A stretch of 64,000 bases of DNA, taken from positions 2,046,001 to 2,110,000 of the forward strand of contig NZ_CP104143.1 of assembly GCF_025200715.1 (NCBI RefSeq), read 5' to 3'. The notes under the pieces were generated by a model. That model was not told the DNA's origin. It searched no databases and saw nothing but the letters and a program-made list of their open reading frames with translations. The DNA is from Rhizobium sullae (lineage in GTDB: Bacteria > Pseudomonadota > Alphaproteobacteria > Rhizobiales > Rhizobiaceae). Position numbers and translations under genes: made by a program. Below, one piece after another: positions 1 through 9,214 of this stretch (positions within the stretch are counted from its first letter, which is position 1; every line of letters begins with the position of its first letter).

Positions 1-543
1 CTTGCGAAGCGTCGCGGCGCCAAGGTCACCTGCGGCATCTCGATCAACAACCTGGCGCTCAACGAAAACGACATCGGCGAATACCGCACCTTCTTCAAGC
101 TCTATCCGCCGCTGCGGGCCGAAGACGACCGCGTGGCGATGGTGGAAGCGTTGGCGAGAGGCGCGATCGACATCATCGTTTCCTCGCATGACCCGCAGGA
201 TGTCGATACCAAGCGCCTGCCCTTCAGCGAAGCGGCCGACGGCGCGATCGGCCTCGAAACCATGCTTGCGGCCGCCTTGCGCCTCCACCACAGCGGCCAA
301 GTGAGCCTGATGCGGCTGATCGATGCGATGTCGACGCGCCCTGCGCAGATCTTCGGCCTCGATGCCGGAACGCTGAAGCGGGGAGCAAAAGCCGATATCG
401 CGCTGATCGATCTCGACGAGCCTTGGCTTGTCTCGGAAGACATGCTTCTCTCGCGTTCGAAGAACACGCCTTTCGAGGATGCACGCTTCAGCGGACGGGC
501 TGTCGCGACCTATGTCGCGGGACAGTGCGTGCATTCTCTTTAA
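1..543 (+). CDS. pyrC: Dihydroorotase (PyrC), C-terminal part, cut by window edge
   Basis: The frame is open from base 1 to the stop at 541-543, so only the last 180 residues are present. The product resembles the C-terminal half of type I dihydroorotases, amidohydrolases that form dihydroorotate from carbamoyl aspartate in pyrimidine synthesis. Visible hallmarks are the metal/active-site region with SSHDPQD near residue 60 of the fragment, and the closing signature where [19 protein letters not shown] precedes the last beta strands. Some rhizobial copies are PyrC-like partners of an active dihydroorotase, and the metal-binding N-terminus that would decide this is outside the window. plsY follows 23 bases later on the same strand. 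Confidence 0.85.
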   Translation, partial: LAKRRGAKVTCGISINNLALNENDIGEYRTFFKLYPPLRAEDDRVAMVEALARGAIDIIVSSHDPQDVDTKRLPFSEAADGAIGLETMLAAALRLHHSGQVSLMRLIDAMSTRPAQIFGLDAGTLKRGAKADIALIDLDEPWLVSEDMLLSRSKNTPFEDARFSGRAVATYVAGQCVHSL

Positions 544-566
544 GAACAGGGGTCCGGGAGGGGACG

Positions 567-1187
567 ATGATATCCGATCTTACCACTTGGCAGATTACGC
601 TGCCGCTGGCGCTCGCGGCGGCCGTCATCGGCTACCTTCTGGGCTCCATCCCCTTCGGCCTTGTCCTGACGCGGGCGTCCGGGCTCGGTGACGTGCGCAA
701 CATCGGCTCGGGCAACATTGGTGCAACGAACGTATTGCGTACCGGCAACAAGAAGCTTGCGGCAGCGACGCTTCTGCTCGATGCGCTGAAGGCCTCCGTC
801 GCTGCCTGGATCATGACCTATTTTGCTGGTGAGGAAGCGGGCATCATTGCCGGCTTCTTTGCTTTTATCGGCCACCTCTTCCCGGTCTGGATCGGTTTCA
901 AGGGTGGTAAGGGCGTTGCGACATACATCGGCACGCTGCTCGGCATCGCACCGGTCATGGTCCTCCTTTTCGGCGCCGTATGGCTCGCGGTTGCCTTTTC
1001 GACGCGTTATTCCTCGTTGTCGGCGCTGGTTGCGATGCTAGTCATTCCGGTTGCATTGTGGATGTTAGGGGCCGAGAAGGTTGCAGCTGTCATGGCGATC
1101 ATGTCGGCCATCTCCTATTACAGGCACAAGGCCAACATCTCCCGCCTGCTGAGCGGGACGGAAAGCAAGATCGGGGCGAAGGGATAA
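567..1187 (+). CDS. plsY: Glycerol-3-phosphate acyltransferase PlsY
   Basis: A 206-residue integral membrane protein that transfers an acyl group from acyl phosphate to glycerol 3-phosphate, the first step of phospholipid synthesis. It shows the PlsY loop motifs: [12 protein letters not shown] near residues 44-55 and [18 protein letters not shown] near 104-121, between about five hydrophobic segments. The frame stays open upstream into pyrC, but the ATG at 567 is preceded by GGGAGGGGACG, a strong ribosome-binding site, and starts right before the first membrane span. The next ATG, that of the dprA remnant, comes one base after the stop. Confidence 0.93.
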   Translation: MISDLTTWQITLPLALAAAVIGYLLGSIPFGLVLTRASGLGDVRNIGSGNIGATNVLRTGNKKLAAATLLLDALKASVAAWIMTYFAGEEAGIIAGFFAFIGHLFPVWIGFKGGKGVATYIGTLLGIAPVMVLLFGAVWLAVAFSTRYSSLSALVAMLVIPVALWMLGAEKVAAVMAIMSAISYYRHKANISRLLSGTESKIGAKG

Positions 1188-1188
1188 G

Positions 1189-1554
1189 ATGGACGCGGCA
1201 AGCGCAAGGCCACAGGGACTTGCGCTGACGGAACGGCAACGGATTTGCCCGGCTGAGGCTGATCCGCTCCGACAAGGTCGGTCCCGCCACCTTTCGCGAT
1301 CTTATCAATCATTTCGGCTCAGCGGAAACGGCGCTTTCGATGCTGCCTGCCCTTTCCTCGCGTGGCGGCGCGACGCCCGAAGATGTGGTCGAGACGCTAG
1401 CACCGCTGTCGCAGCTCGATCTTTTTTCGGCACCGGTTGCCGGCATACTGGGCTCTCCGCCTCGGCGGTTTATCTCGTTCTGCTCGAGCTCGATATCCCC
1501 GGAAGGCGGCACCGGCATCCCGGCGGCCTCGTCTCCCTTGCGATGGGTGACTAA
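1189..1554 (+). pseudogene. dprA: dprA remnant (DNA processing protein A), frameshifted and internally deleted
   Basis: The reading frame opens like DprA (LTERQRI near residue 13), is then frameshifted around 1241-1248, where an extra base next to GGATTT breaks the frame, and continues in the second frame as [14 protein letters not shown] and [13 protein letters not shown] to about base 1440. It finally returns to the first frame as [17 protein letters not shown] and [11 protein letters not shown], the DprA C-terminal winged helix, with a stop at 1552. Full DprA is about 380 residues and here only about 120 codons remain, so the Rossmann-fold core that loads RecA onto single-stranded DNA is gone. 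The position between plsY and topA is the usual rhizobial place of dprA. Confidence 0.85.
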
Positions 1555-1559
1555 GCCTC

Positions 1560-1667
1560 TTACATGCGGTTGTGAAGTTCGCCGGCCTCGACATAGGCCA
1601 TTTCCAAGAGATAGCAGAGCATATCCGCCTTTTCCTTTTCGGCGACCTGGCGCAGCTCGGCAAGCAT
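1560..1667 (-). CDS. Possible 35-residue small protein of unknown function
   Basis: Reading leftward from an ATG at 1665-1667 gives 35 codons beginning [16 protein letters not shown] and ending ELHNRM, with an acidic/basic helix-like composition and codon choice like neighbouring genes. The frame stays open upstream of the ATG, so a TTG or other start further right is possible. No good ribosome-binding site is seen. The gene converges on the dprA remnant. I do not recognise a family, and chance cannot be excluded at this length. Confidence 0.35.
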   Translation of the reverse strand: MLAELRQVAEKEKADMLCYLLEMAYVEAGELHNRM

Positions 1668-1875
1668 CTGACCACACTTGAAAAGCGATAACTCAAATAT
1701 CGTAAATTGCAATGCGTTTATAATCGCCCGCTGGTAGTATCGCGTTGCAACGCCTAAAATTCAGCAAACCCCTTGACCGGAACGATTTCCCTGTCCATGT
1801 CGGGGGGCCGGTATTCTTCGAGCGGCAAGTATTACGCTCTCCTCCTCGCCGGGCGCGGTAGTTTTTTAGAGAATC

Positions 1876-4521
1876 ATGATGAATGTTGTAGTGGTGGAAT
1901 CGCCTGCCAAGGCCAAGACGATCAACAAGTATCTGGGCCCCGGATACAAGGTGCTCGCCTCCTTCGGCCATGTTCGCGATCTGCCTGCCAAGGACGGCTC
2001 TGTTCTTCCTGACCAGGATTTCGAAATGCTTTGGGAGGTCGACAGCGCCTCGGCCAAGCGCATGAAGGACATCGCCGATGCGGTGAAGTCTTCCGACGGG
2101 CTCATCCTCGCAACCGACCCGGATCGCGAGGGTGAAGCCATCTCCTGGCACGTGCTCGACGTCCTGAACAAGAAGCGCGTGCTGAATGGCAAGCCGGTGA
2201 AGCGCGTCGTCTTCAACGCCATCACCAAGAAGGCGGTTTTGGACGCGATGGCCGAGCCCCGGGACATCGACGTACCGCTGGTCGATGCCTATCTCGCGCG
2301 CCGTGCGCTCGATTACCTCGTCGGCTTCAATCTTTCGCCCGTCCTCTGGCGCAAATTGCCGGGCGCCCGCTCGGCCGGCCGCGTGCAATCGGTGGCGCTA
2401 CGTCTCGTTTGCGACCGCGAAACCGAGATCGAGCGCTTCATCTCGGAAGAATACTGGAACATCTCGGCTCTCCTGAAGACACCACGCGGTGACGAATTCG
2501 AGGCCAAGCTGGTGGCAGCCAATGGCAAGCGGTTGCAGGCGCGCTCGGTGGGCAACGGCGAAGAGGCCGGCAAGCTGAAGGCGCTGCTCGAGGGTGCTGC
2601 CTATGTTGTCGACAGCGTCGAGGCAAAGCCGGTCAAACGCAACCCGGGACCGCCGTTCACGACTTCGACGCTGCAGCAGGCGGCGTCCTCCAAGCTCGGC
2701 TTCTCGGCATCGCGCACCATGCAGATCGCCCAGAGACTATATGAAGGTGTCGATATCGGCGGCGAGACTGTCGGTCTCATCACCTATATGCGTACCGACG
2801 GCGTGCAGATGGCGTCCGAAGCGATCGATGCGGCGCGCCACGCCATCGTTGATCAGTTCGGCGAGCGCTACATGCCGGAAAAGGCCCGCTTCTATTCCAC
2901 CAAGGCGAAGAACGCCCAGGAAGCCCACGAAGCGATCCGCCCGACAGATTTCAACCGTTCGCCCGACCGCGTCCGGAAATTCCTCGATGCCGATCAGATC
3001 AAGCTATACGACCTGATCTGGAAGCGCGGCATCGCAAGCCAGATGGCGTCTGCCGAAATCGAGCGCACGACCGCCGAAATCACCGCCGACAACAATGGCC
3101 AGAAGGCTGGCCTGCGCGCCGTCGGCTCGGTGATCCGCTTCGACGGCTTCATCGCGGCCTATACCGACCAGAAGGAAGACGGCGAGCAGAGCGACGACGC
3201 CGAAGAGGGCGGCCGCCTCCCGGAGATCAATGCGCGCGAGAACCTCGCAAAGCAGAAGATCAATTCCACGCAGCATTTCACCGAACCGCCGCCGCGCTAT
3301 TCGGAAGCGACGCTGATCAAGAAAATGGAAGAACTCGGCATCGGCCGTCCTTCCACTTACGCGGCAACGCTCGCAACGCTCCGCGACCGCGAATATGTGA
3401 CCATCGACAAGCGCAAGCTGATCCCGCATTCCAAGGGACGGCTGGTGACGGCGTTCCTCGAAAGCTTCTTCACCAAATATGTCGAATACGACTTCACGGC
3501 CGACCTGGAGGAGAAGCTCGACCGGATTTCGGCAGGCGAGCTCAACTGGAAGCAGGTGCTTCGCGATTTCTGGAAAGACTTCTTCGCGCAGATCGAGGAC
3601 ACGAAGGAACTGCGCGTCACCAACGTACTCGACTCGCTGAACGAGTCGCTTGCGCCGCTCGTCTTCCCGAAGCGGGAAGACGGCAGCGATCCGCGCATCT
3701 GCCAGGTCTGCGGCACCGGCAACCTGTCGCTGAAGCTCGGCAAATACGGCGCCTTCGTCGGCTGCTCGAACTATCCGGAATGCAACTATACCCGCCAGCT
3801 CTCCTCCGAAAACGGTGGGGAAGCCGAAGGCGGGGCACAGAACGAGCCGAAGAACCTCGGCACCGATCCCGTGACCGGCGAGGAACTGACGCTGCGCTCC
3901 GGCCGCTTCGGTCCATACATCCAGCGCGGCGACGGCAAGGATGCCAAGCGCGCCTCGCTGCCGAAGGGCTGGAAGCCGGAAGACATCGACTACGAGAAGG
4001 CGATGGCCCTGATCTCACTGCCGCGCGATATCGGCAAGCATCCCGAAACCGGCAAGATGATTTCCTCCGGCATCGGGCGCTATGGGCCGTTCCTCCTGCA
4101 CGACAGCGGTTATGCCAACCTGGAAAGCGTCGAGGACGTGTTTTCGATCGGCCTCAACCGCGCAGTGACGCTGATTGCCGAGAAAGCGAACAAGGCGCCG
4201 GGCGGCCGTGGAACACCAGCTGCGCTGAAGGCGTTGGGCGAACATCCCGATGGCGGAGCGATCACCGTTCGTGATGGTAAGTACGGCCCCTATGTGAGCT
4301 GGGGCAAGGTGAACGCTACGCTGCCAAGGGGCAAGGACCCGCAGGCAATCACGGTCGAGGAAGCGCTGGCGCTGATCACCGCCAAGGCCGGCAAGGCGCC
4401 GGTGGCAAAGGGCAGAGCAAAACCGAAGGCAAAGGCCGCCGCGGCCGAAGGCAAGGCGGCGAAGACGGCCGCCAAACCAAAGGCAAAAGCAAAGGCGCCC
4501 GCGAAAACGAAGAAGAGCTGA
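1876..4521 (+). CDS. topA: DNA topoisomerase I
   Basis: An 881-residue type IA topoisomerase that relaxes negative supercoils. The Toprim domain starts at once (VVVESPAKAKTI, residues 4-15) and has its metal-binding DPDREGEAIS at 81-90. The catalytic tyrosine is Tyr304 in GLITYMRTDG. A four-cysteine zinc finger (CQVCG to CSNYPEC) lies near residues 612-635, followed by further topoisomerase C-terminal repeats without cysteines and a lysine/alanine tail from about 840 that should contact DNA. Two ATG codons stand at the start and either could be used. rnr begins two bases after the stop, suggesting one transcript. Confidence 0.97.
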   Translation: MMNVVVVESPAKAKTINKYLGPGYKVLASFGHVRDLPAKDGSVLPDQDFEMLWEVDSASAKRMKDIADAVKSSDGLILATDPDREGEAISWHVLDVLNKKRVLNGKPVKRVVFNAITKKAVLDAMAEPRDIDVPLVDAYLARRALDYLVGFNLSPVLWRKLPGARSAGRVQSVALRLVCDRETEIERFISEEYWNISALLKTPRGDEFEAKLVAANGKRLQARSVGNGEEAGKLKALLEGAAYVVDSVEAKPVKRNPGPPFTTSTLQQAASSKLGFSASRTMQIAQRLYEGVDIGGETVGLITYMRTDGVQMASEAIDAARHAIVDQFGERYMPEKARFYSTKAKNAQEAHEAIRPTDFNRSPDRVRKFLDADQIKLYDLIWKRGIASQMASAEIERTTAEITADNNGQKAGLRAVGSVIRFDGFIAAYTDQKEDGEQSDDAEEGGRLPEINARENLAKQKINSTQHFTEPPPRYSEATLIKKMEELGIGRPSTYAATLATLRDREYVTIDKRKLIPHSKGRLVTAFLESFFTKYVEYDFTADLEEKLDRISAGELNWKQVLRDFWKDFFAQIEDTKELRVTNVLDSLNESLAPLVFPKREDGSDPRICQVCGTGNLSLKLGKYGAFVGCSNYPECNYTRQLSSENGGEAEGGAQNEPKNLGTDPVTGEELTLRSGRFGPYIQRGDGKDAKRASLPKGWKPEDIDYEKAMALISLPRDIGKHPETGKMISSGIGRYGPFLLHDSGYANLESVEDVFSIGLNRAVTLIAEKANKAPGGRGTPAALKALGEHPDGGAITVRDGKYGPYVSWGKVNATLPRGKDPQAITVEEALALITAKAGKAPVAKGRAKPKAKAAAAEGKAAKTAAKPKAKAKAPAKTKKS

Positions 4522-4523
4522 GT

Positions 4524-6884
4524 GTGAGCAGGATCCCGCGCGAAAGAACGAAGACCATGGGCAAAATCGGCCGCGCGAGCCCGGATGCCCCCGCGGTCGA
4601 GCCGCTGAACATCGTGCACGGCGCCTTGCCGTCGCGCGAAGTCGTCCTGCGCTTCATCGCCGAGCATCCGCAAAAGGCGTCCAAACGCGAGCTCGCCAGG
4701 GCATTCGGGCTCAAGGGCCATAGTCGCGTCGAACTCAAGCACATGCTGCGGGATCTCGAACAGGAAGGCATGCTGCAGAAGACGCGCAAGTCTCTCATCC
4801 GGCCGGGCGCGCTGCCGCCTGTGACGGTGCTCGACATCACGACGCGCGACAAGGACGGCGAACTGATCGGCCGGCCGGCGGAATGGCCGGAGGATCAGGG
4901 CGTTGCGCCCGCTGTCGCGATCCGACAGACGTCGCCGGCCGGGCGTCAGGGCAAAGGCAAGGCCCCTGTTGCCGGCATGGGCGACCGCGTGGTGGCGAAG
5001 ATATTTCCGGCGGCCGACCGCGGCGGGCCGGCCTATACCGCGCGCATCATCAAGATCATCGACAAGCGCCGCGGCGCGACCATGGGCGTCTTCCGCACGG
5101 CACCCGGCGGCGCCGGACGGCTGCTGCCGATCGAACGGCGCGGCGAGGAAATGCTGATCGATCCGGATGATACCGGCGGCGCCAAGGATGGCGATTTGGT
5201 CGAAGTCGAGATCGCGCGCCTCGGACGCATCGGCCTACCGCGCGCAAAGGTGCTGTCGGTCGTCGGTTCCGTCGCCTCGGAGAAGGCGCTCTCGATGATC
5301 GCGATCCACGCGCACGGCATTCCGCATGTCTTCCCGCAGGCGGTGATCGATGAAGCCGAAGCGGCGAAGCCCGCGACCATGTCGCATCGCGAAGACTGGC
5401 GCGACGTGCCGCTGATCACGATAGACCCGGCCGATGCGAAGGACCACGACGACGCGGTCTATGCTGAACCGGACCCCTCCCCCGACAATCCCGGCGGCGT
5501 GATCATCACCGTGGCGATCGCCGACGTATCCTACTATGTGAGATCCAATTCGGCACTCGACCGCGAAGCGCTGAAGCGCGGCAATTCGGTTTATTTCCCG
5601 GATCGTGTCGTGCCGATGCTGCCGGAGCGCATTTCCAACGACCTCTGCTCGCTGAAGGAACGCGTCGACCGCCCGGCGCTTGCCGTGCGCATGGTCTTCT
5701 CGAAGGATGGCCGGAAGGCCGGGCATACGTTCCACCGCGTCATGATGAAGAGCGCGGCGAAGCTCTCCTACAGCCAAGCGCAGGCGGCGATCGACGGCAC
5801 GCCGGATGACAAGACCGGGACGATGCTGGAACCGATCCTGAAGCCGCTCTGGCATGCCTACGAGATAATAAGACGCGGCCGCGACAAGCGCCAGCCGCTC
5901 GAGCTCGACATGCCCGAGCGCAAGATCCTGCTGAAGCCGGACGGCACAGTGGACCGCGTCTTCGTGCCGCCGCGGCTCGACGCGCACAAGCTCATCGAAG
6001 AGATGATGATCCAGGCCAATGTCTGTGCGGCCGAAACGCTCGAAAAGAAGCGCCAGTTGCTGATCTATCGCATCCACGATAGCCCGACGCTTGCCAAGCA
6101 GGAGATCCTGCGCGACTTTCTGGCGACGCTCGGCATCTCGCTTGCCAAGGGCGGCAATGTGAGGGCGAACAGCTTCAACGGCATCCTGGCAAAGGCCGAG
6201 AACACGCCGCATCAGACGATGGTCAACGAGATGGTGTTGCGCTCGCAGAGCCAGGCGATCTACAGCCCGGAAAACATCGGCCATTTCGGGCTGAACCTGA
6301 TGAAGTATGCGCACTTCACCTCGCCGATCCGGAGATATGCGGACCTGATCGTCCACCGCGCGCTGGTCGGCTCGCTTGGTCTCGGCGAAGGCGCCATCAC
6401 GCCGGAGGAGGAAGCCGCACTCGACGACATCGCCGCCGAAATCTCCACCTTCGAGCGCCGTGCAATGGCCGCGGAGCGTGAGACGGTCGACCGGCTGATC
6501 GCCCACCATCTCAGCACGCGGGTCGGCGAAGAGTTCAAGGGGCGCGTATCAGGCGTCACGAAATCGGGACTATTTGTCGCCCTCCCTGACTATGGAGCCG
6601 ACGGCTTCGTACCTATATCTACGCTCGGTACGGACTACTTCATCTACGACGAGGCGCATCAGGCGCTGTCGGGTGAGAAGACCGGACTGGGCTACCGTCT
6701 CGGAGATGATGTCACCGTGAAGCTTGCCGAAGCGATCCCGCTCGCCGGCGCGCTTCGTTTCGAGATGGTCAGCGAAGGACGCAACATGCCGACGGCAGTG
6801 CGCTCGTTCCACAAGGCAGGCCGCCGGGACAACCGGCAGGCCCGCAAGATGGCCGGAACAAGGCCGCCAAGAGGGCGGCGATAG
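4524..6884 (+). CDS. rnr: Ribonuclease R
   Basis: A 786-residue 3'-5' exoribonuclease of the RNB family that degrades structured RNA and helps ribosome and tmRNA quality control. An N-terminal winged-helix region with cold-shock-like domains covers about residues 20-270. The RNB catalytic domain begins with DPADAKDHDDAVY near residue 300, whose aspartates bind the metal. An S1 domain (GRVSGVTKSGLFV) starts near 672, and the tail is arginine-rich. The start shown is a GTG two bases after topA. An ATG at 4557 (MGKIGR) would remove 11 residues and is equally possible. Confidence 0.95.
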   Translation: MSRIPRERTKTMGKIGRASPDAPAVEPLNIVHGALPSREVVLRFIAEHPQKASKRELARAFGLKGHSRVELKHMLRDLEQEGMLQKTRKSLIRPGALPPVTVLDITTRDKDGELIGRPAEWPEDQGVAPAVAIRQTSPAGRQGKGKAPVAGMGDRVVAKIFPAADRGGPAYTARIIKIIDKRRGATMGVFRTAPGGAGRLLPIERRGEEMLIDPDDTGGAKDGDLVEVEIARLGRIGLPRAKVLSVVGSVASEKALSMIAIHAHGIPHVFPQAVIDEAEAAKPATMSHREDWRDVPLITIDPADAKDHDDAVYAEPDPSPDNPGGVIITVAIADVSYYVRSNSALDREALKRGNSVYFPDRVVPMLPERISNDLCSLKERVDRPALAVRMVFSKDGRKAGHTFHRVMMKSAAKLSYSQAQAAIDGTPDDKTGTMLEPILKPLWHAYEIIRRGRDKRQPLELDMPERKILLKPDGTVDRVFVPPRLDAHKLIEEMMIQANVCAAETLEKKRQLLIYRIHDSPTLAKQEILRDFLATLGISLAKGGNVRANSFNGILAKAENTPHQTMVNEMVLRSQSQAIYSPENIGHFGLNLMKYAHFTSPIRRYADLIVHRALVGSLGLGEGAITPEEEAALDDIAAEISTFERRAMAAERETVDRLIAHHLSTRVGEEFKGRVSGVTKSGLFVALPDYGADGFVPISTLGTDYFIYDEAHQALSGEKTGLGYRLGDDVTVKLAEAIPLAGALRFEMVSEGRNMPTAVRSFHKAGRRDNRQARKMAGTRPPRGRR

Positions 6885-6922
6885 GGCGTCCTTCTTTCGG
6901 GATGCTCTGCATTTGAAGTAAG

Positions 6923-6978
6923 GAGCGTCCCTTGCCCGCGAGGCGGGCTTGCGGCGCTCCATGCGTGTAGGGACGCTC
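6923..6978. repeat. Structured inverted-repeat element upstream of the DUF983 gene
   Basis: Perfect 9-bp arms GAGCGTCCC (6923-6931) and GGGACGCTC (6970-6978) enclose a second perfect hairpin, GCCCGC-GAG-GCGGGC (6934-6948). No thymine run follows on either strand, so it is not an ordinary terminator. Shape and length recall the palindromic intergenic elements of rhizobia, but I cannot assign a family without a search. Confidence 0.6.
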
Positions 6979-6992
6979 GAAAAGGAACGATC

Positions 6993-7454
6993 ATGACCAC
7001 TGCCTCGACCGAACAACCGGTCCGCTATGGGGATGCAGAAAAGACCGAGCGTCCGCTCGGCCGCTCCATCATTCGCGGCATGCTGAACCGCTGTCCGCAC
7101 TGCAACAGCGGCAAGCTTTTCAGGGCTTTCCTGAAGCCTGTCGACCATTGCGCCGCCTGCGGCGAGGCCATGCACCACCACCGCTCCGACGACTTGCCGC
7201 CTTATCTCGTGATCCTCGTTATCGGACACGTCGTGGTCGGCGGCTACATGATGACTGACATGATCTGGCCGCTGCCGCTCTGGCTGACGCTGGCAATCTG
7301 GGCTCCTATCACCGTTCTGACCGCCCTGGCCTCGATCCAGCCGATCAAGGGCGGCGTGATCGGCCTGCAATGGGCGCTGCGCCTGCATGGTTTCGGCGGC
7401 CAGAGCGATGACCACGATGATTACGATATCCCCGGCCGCGGGCGCTCATCGTAA
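6993..7454 (+). CDS. DUF983 family membrane protein
   Basis: A 153-residue protein of the DUF983 family. The N-terminal part carries two CxxC pairs (CPHCNSGKLF near residue 34 and CAACGEAMHHH near 52), which look like a small zinc-ribbon. Two hydrophobic helices follow (about 70-90 and 95-120). The function is not established. The start has a good ribosome-binding site (AAAGGA) 5 bases upstream. The gene sits between rnr and an MFS transporter on the same strand, without obvious coupling to either. Confidence 0.85.
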   Translation: MTTASTEQPVRYGDAEKTERPLGRSIIRGMLNRCPHCNSGKLFRAFLKPVDHCAACGEAMHHHRSDDLPPYLVILVIGHVVVGGYMMTDMIWPLPLWLTLAIWAPITVLTALASIQPIKGGVIGLQWALRLHGFGGQSDDHDDYDIPGRGRSS

Positions 7455-7511
7455 GCAGTCCTGCACCTTCACCGTCCAGACATAATTCGCGTGTAGTGGG
7501 CAACGCTCGCC

Positions 7512-7533
7512 GGCGCTGCAAGGTTGCAGCGCC
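7512..7533. repeat. Perfect 10-bp palindrome downstream of the DUF983 gene
   Basis: Arms GGCGCTGCAA and TTGCAGCGCC flank a GG centre. It lies 58 bases after the DUF983 stop and about 150 bases before the MFS gene. There is no thymine tract, so a factor-independent terminator is unlikely. It may be an operator for the MFS gene or a factor-dependent terminator stem. Confidence 0.5.
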
Positions 7534-7686
7534 AGTCCTGAGTGAACATGAGCTGGATTATTTGATCTATTGCCATCGGCGCCGGACTTTCCATAAAGCA
7601 CAGCCCGTCACTTGGATTTGGCACGCATGTGCCTTTCTATGTGCCACAAAACGGGCGATTCGTTTCAGTCATTCAAGGATGGATTC

Positions 7687-8871
7687 ATGTCTCAGCCGAG
7701 AAACGGCACACCTGGCGATGTCGAAGAAATCCATTGGCCGTCGCTGGTTGCCGCCGTCTCGTCGATTTCCGCTGTCGGCATCGCGATCGGCCTCGGCCTT
7801 CCGCTTCTCAGCATCATCCTGGAAAAACGCGGCATCCCCTCAACGCTCATCGGCCTGAATACGGCCATGGCGGGGGTCGCCGCCATGGCCGCCGCCCCGA
7901 TCACAACGAAACTCGCGCATCAATACGGAGTGGCCCCTACCATGCTCTGGGCGGTGGTGATTTCGGCGCTCAGTTCGCTCGGATTTTACTACGCCGAGGA
8001 TTTCTGGCTCTGGTTTCCTCTTCGCTTTGCCTTCCACGGTGCGACGACCACCCTGTTCATCCTGTCCGAGTTTTGGATCAACGCCGCCTCACCGCCCACG
8101 AAACGCGGATTCGTGCTTGGTATTTACGCGACGGTGCTTTCGCTCGGCTTCGCGGCGGGGCCTCTGCTCTTTTCGATTCTCGGCAGCGATGGAATTCTCC
8201 CATTTATTGTCGGTGCGGCCGCGATTCTGCTTGCGGCCATTCCGATCTTTATCGCGCGGCACGAAAGCCCGATCCTCGAAGAGAAGCCGGAACTGCATTT
8301 CATGCGCTACGTCTTCCTGGTGCCGACGGCAACAGCCGCGGTCTTCATTTTCGGCGCGGTCGAGGCGGGTGGCCTTTCGCTGTTTCCAATCTATGCGATC
8401 CGCGCGAACTTCACCGAATCTCAGGCGGCACTGCTGCTGACGGTCATGGGCATCGGCAACGTCATCTTTCAGATCCCGGTCGGAATGCTCTCCGATCGGA
8501 TTTCCGACAAGCGCCCGCTGCTTGCCGCCATGGCCTTCATGGGCCTCATCGGCTCGCTGATGCTGCCGCTGCTCTCCCACAGCTGGATCATGATGGCAGG
8601 GGTCTTGCTCTTCTGGGGCGGCTGCGTTGCCGGTCTCTATACCGTCGGCCTCAGCCATCTCGGCTCCCGGCTAACAGGATCCGACCTTGCGGCGGCGAAT
8701 GCCGCCTTCGTCTTCTGTTATGCGGTCGGCACCGTTGCCGGCCCGCAGGCGATCGGAGTTGCTATCGACGTTGCCGGAAACAATGGTTTTGCATGGGCGA
8801 TTGCCTGTTTCTTCGGCCTTTATGCCTTGCTGGCGGGCATAAGGCTGCTTTTCCTCCGAAAGCGGGCTTGA
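7687..8871 (+). CDS. Major facilitator superfamily transporter
   Basis: A 394-residue protein with about twelve hydrophobic helices, typical of MFS carriers, here of the YcaD/UMF-like group of small-molecule exporters. The loop between helices 2 and 3 and that between 8 and 9 (GMLSDRISDKRPLL) carry the usual glycine/aspartate/arginine signature. The frame is open 75 bases further upstream, but the ATG at 7687 has AAGGA eight bases before it and gives a conventional cytoplasmic N-terminus. The substrate cannot be told. rpmG follows after about 90 bases. Confidence 0.85.
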   Translation: MSQPRNGTPGDVEEIHWPSLVAAVSSISAVGIAIGLGLPLLSIILEKRGIPSTLIGLNTAMAGVAAMAAAPITTKLAHQYGVAPTMLWAVVISALSSLGFYYAEDFWLWFPLRFAFHGATTTLFILSEFWINAASPPTKRGFVLGIYATVLSLGFAAGPLLFSILGSDGILPFIVGAAAILLAAIPIFIARHESPILEEKPELHFMRYVFLVPTATAAVFIFGAVEAGGLSLFPIYAIRANFTESQAALLLTVMGIGNVIFQIPVGMLSDRISDKRPLLAAMAFMGLIGSLMLPLLSHSWIMMAGVLLFWGGCVAGLYTVGLSHLGSRLTGSDLAAANAAFVFCYAVGTVAGPQAIGVAIDVAGNNGFAWAIACFFGLYALLAGIRLLFLRKRA

Positions 8872-8964
8872 CTTTTCGGGCTGGATTCGTAGTTTCGCGC
8901 CAGAATTTGCCGTGGAGCCCATCCGGCTTTCCACGGCTTTCATTTTCTTAAAGGCAGGACGACC

Positions 8965-9132
8965 ATGGCCAAGGCTACCACAATCAAGATCAAGCTGCTG
9001 TCGACGGCCGACACCGGTTTCTTCTACGTCACGACGAAGAACAGCCGTACGATGACGGACAAGATGACGAAGACCAAGTATGACCCGGTTGCTAAGAAGC
9101 ACGTTGAGTTCAAGGAAACCAAGATCAAGTAA
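8965..9132 (+). CDS. rpmG: 50S ribosomal protein L33
   Basis: A 55-residue basic protein starting [20 protein letters not shown] and ending [10 protein letters not shown]. Length and sequence are those of L33 of the large ribosomal subunit, in the form without the zinc-binding cysteines found in some bacteria. A clear terminator follows 26 bases after the stop. Confidence 0.96.
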   Translation: MAKATTIKIKLLSTADTGFFYVTTKNSRTMTDKMTKTKYDPVAKKHVEFKETKIK

Positions 9133-9157
9133 CCCTTGATTTCAGGTTCTTTCAGGA

Positions 9158-9187
9158 AGCGCGCGCCACATGGTTGCGCGCTTTTTT
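9158..9187 (+). terminator. Factor-independent terminator of rpmG
   Basis: A stem of AGCGCGC (9158-9164) and GCGCGCT (9176-9182) is followed directly by a run of six thymines. Confidence 0.85.
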
Positions 9188-9214
9188 CATTTCTGGATTG
9201 TTATTTTCCGCAAA

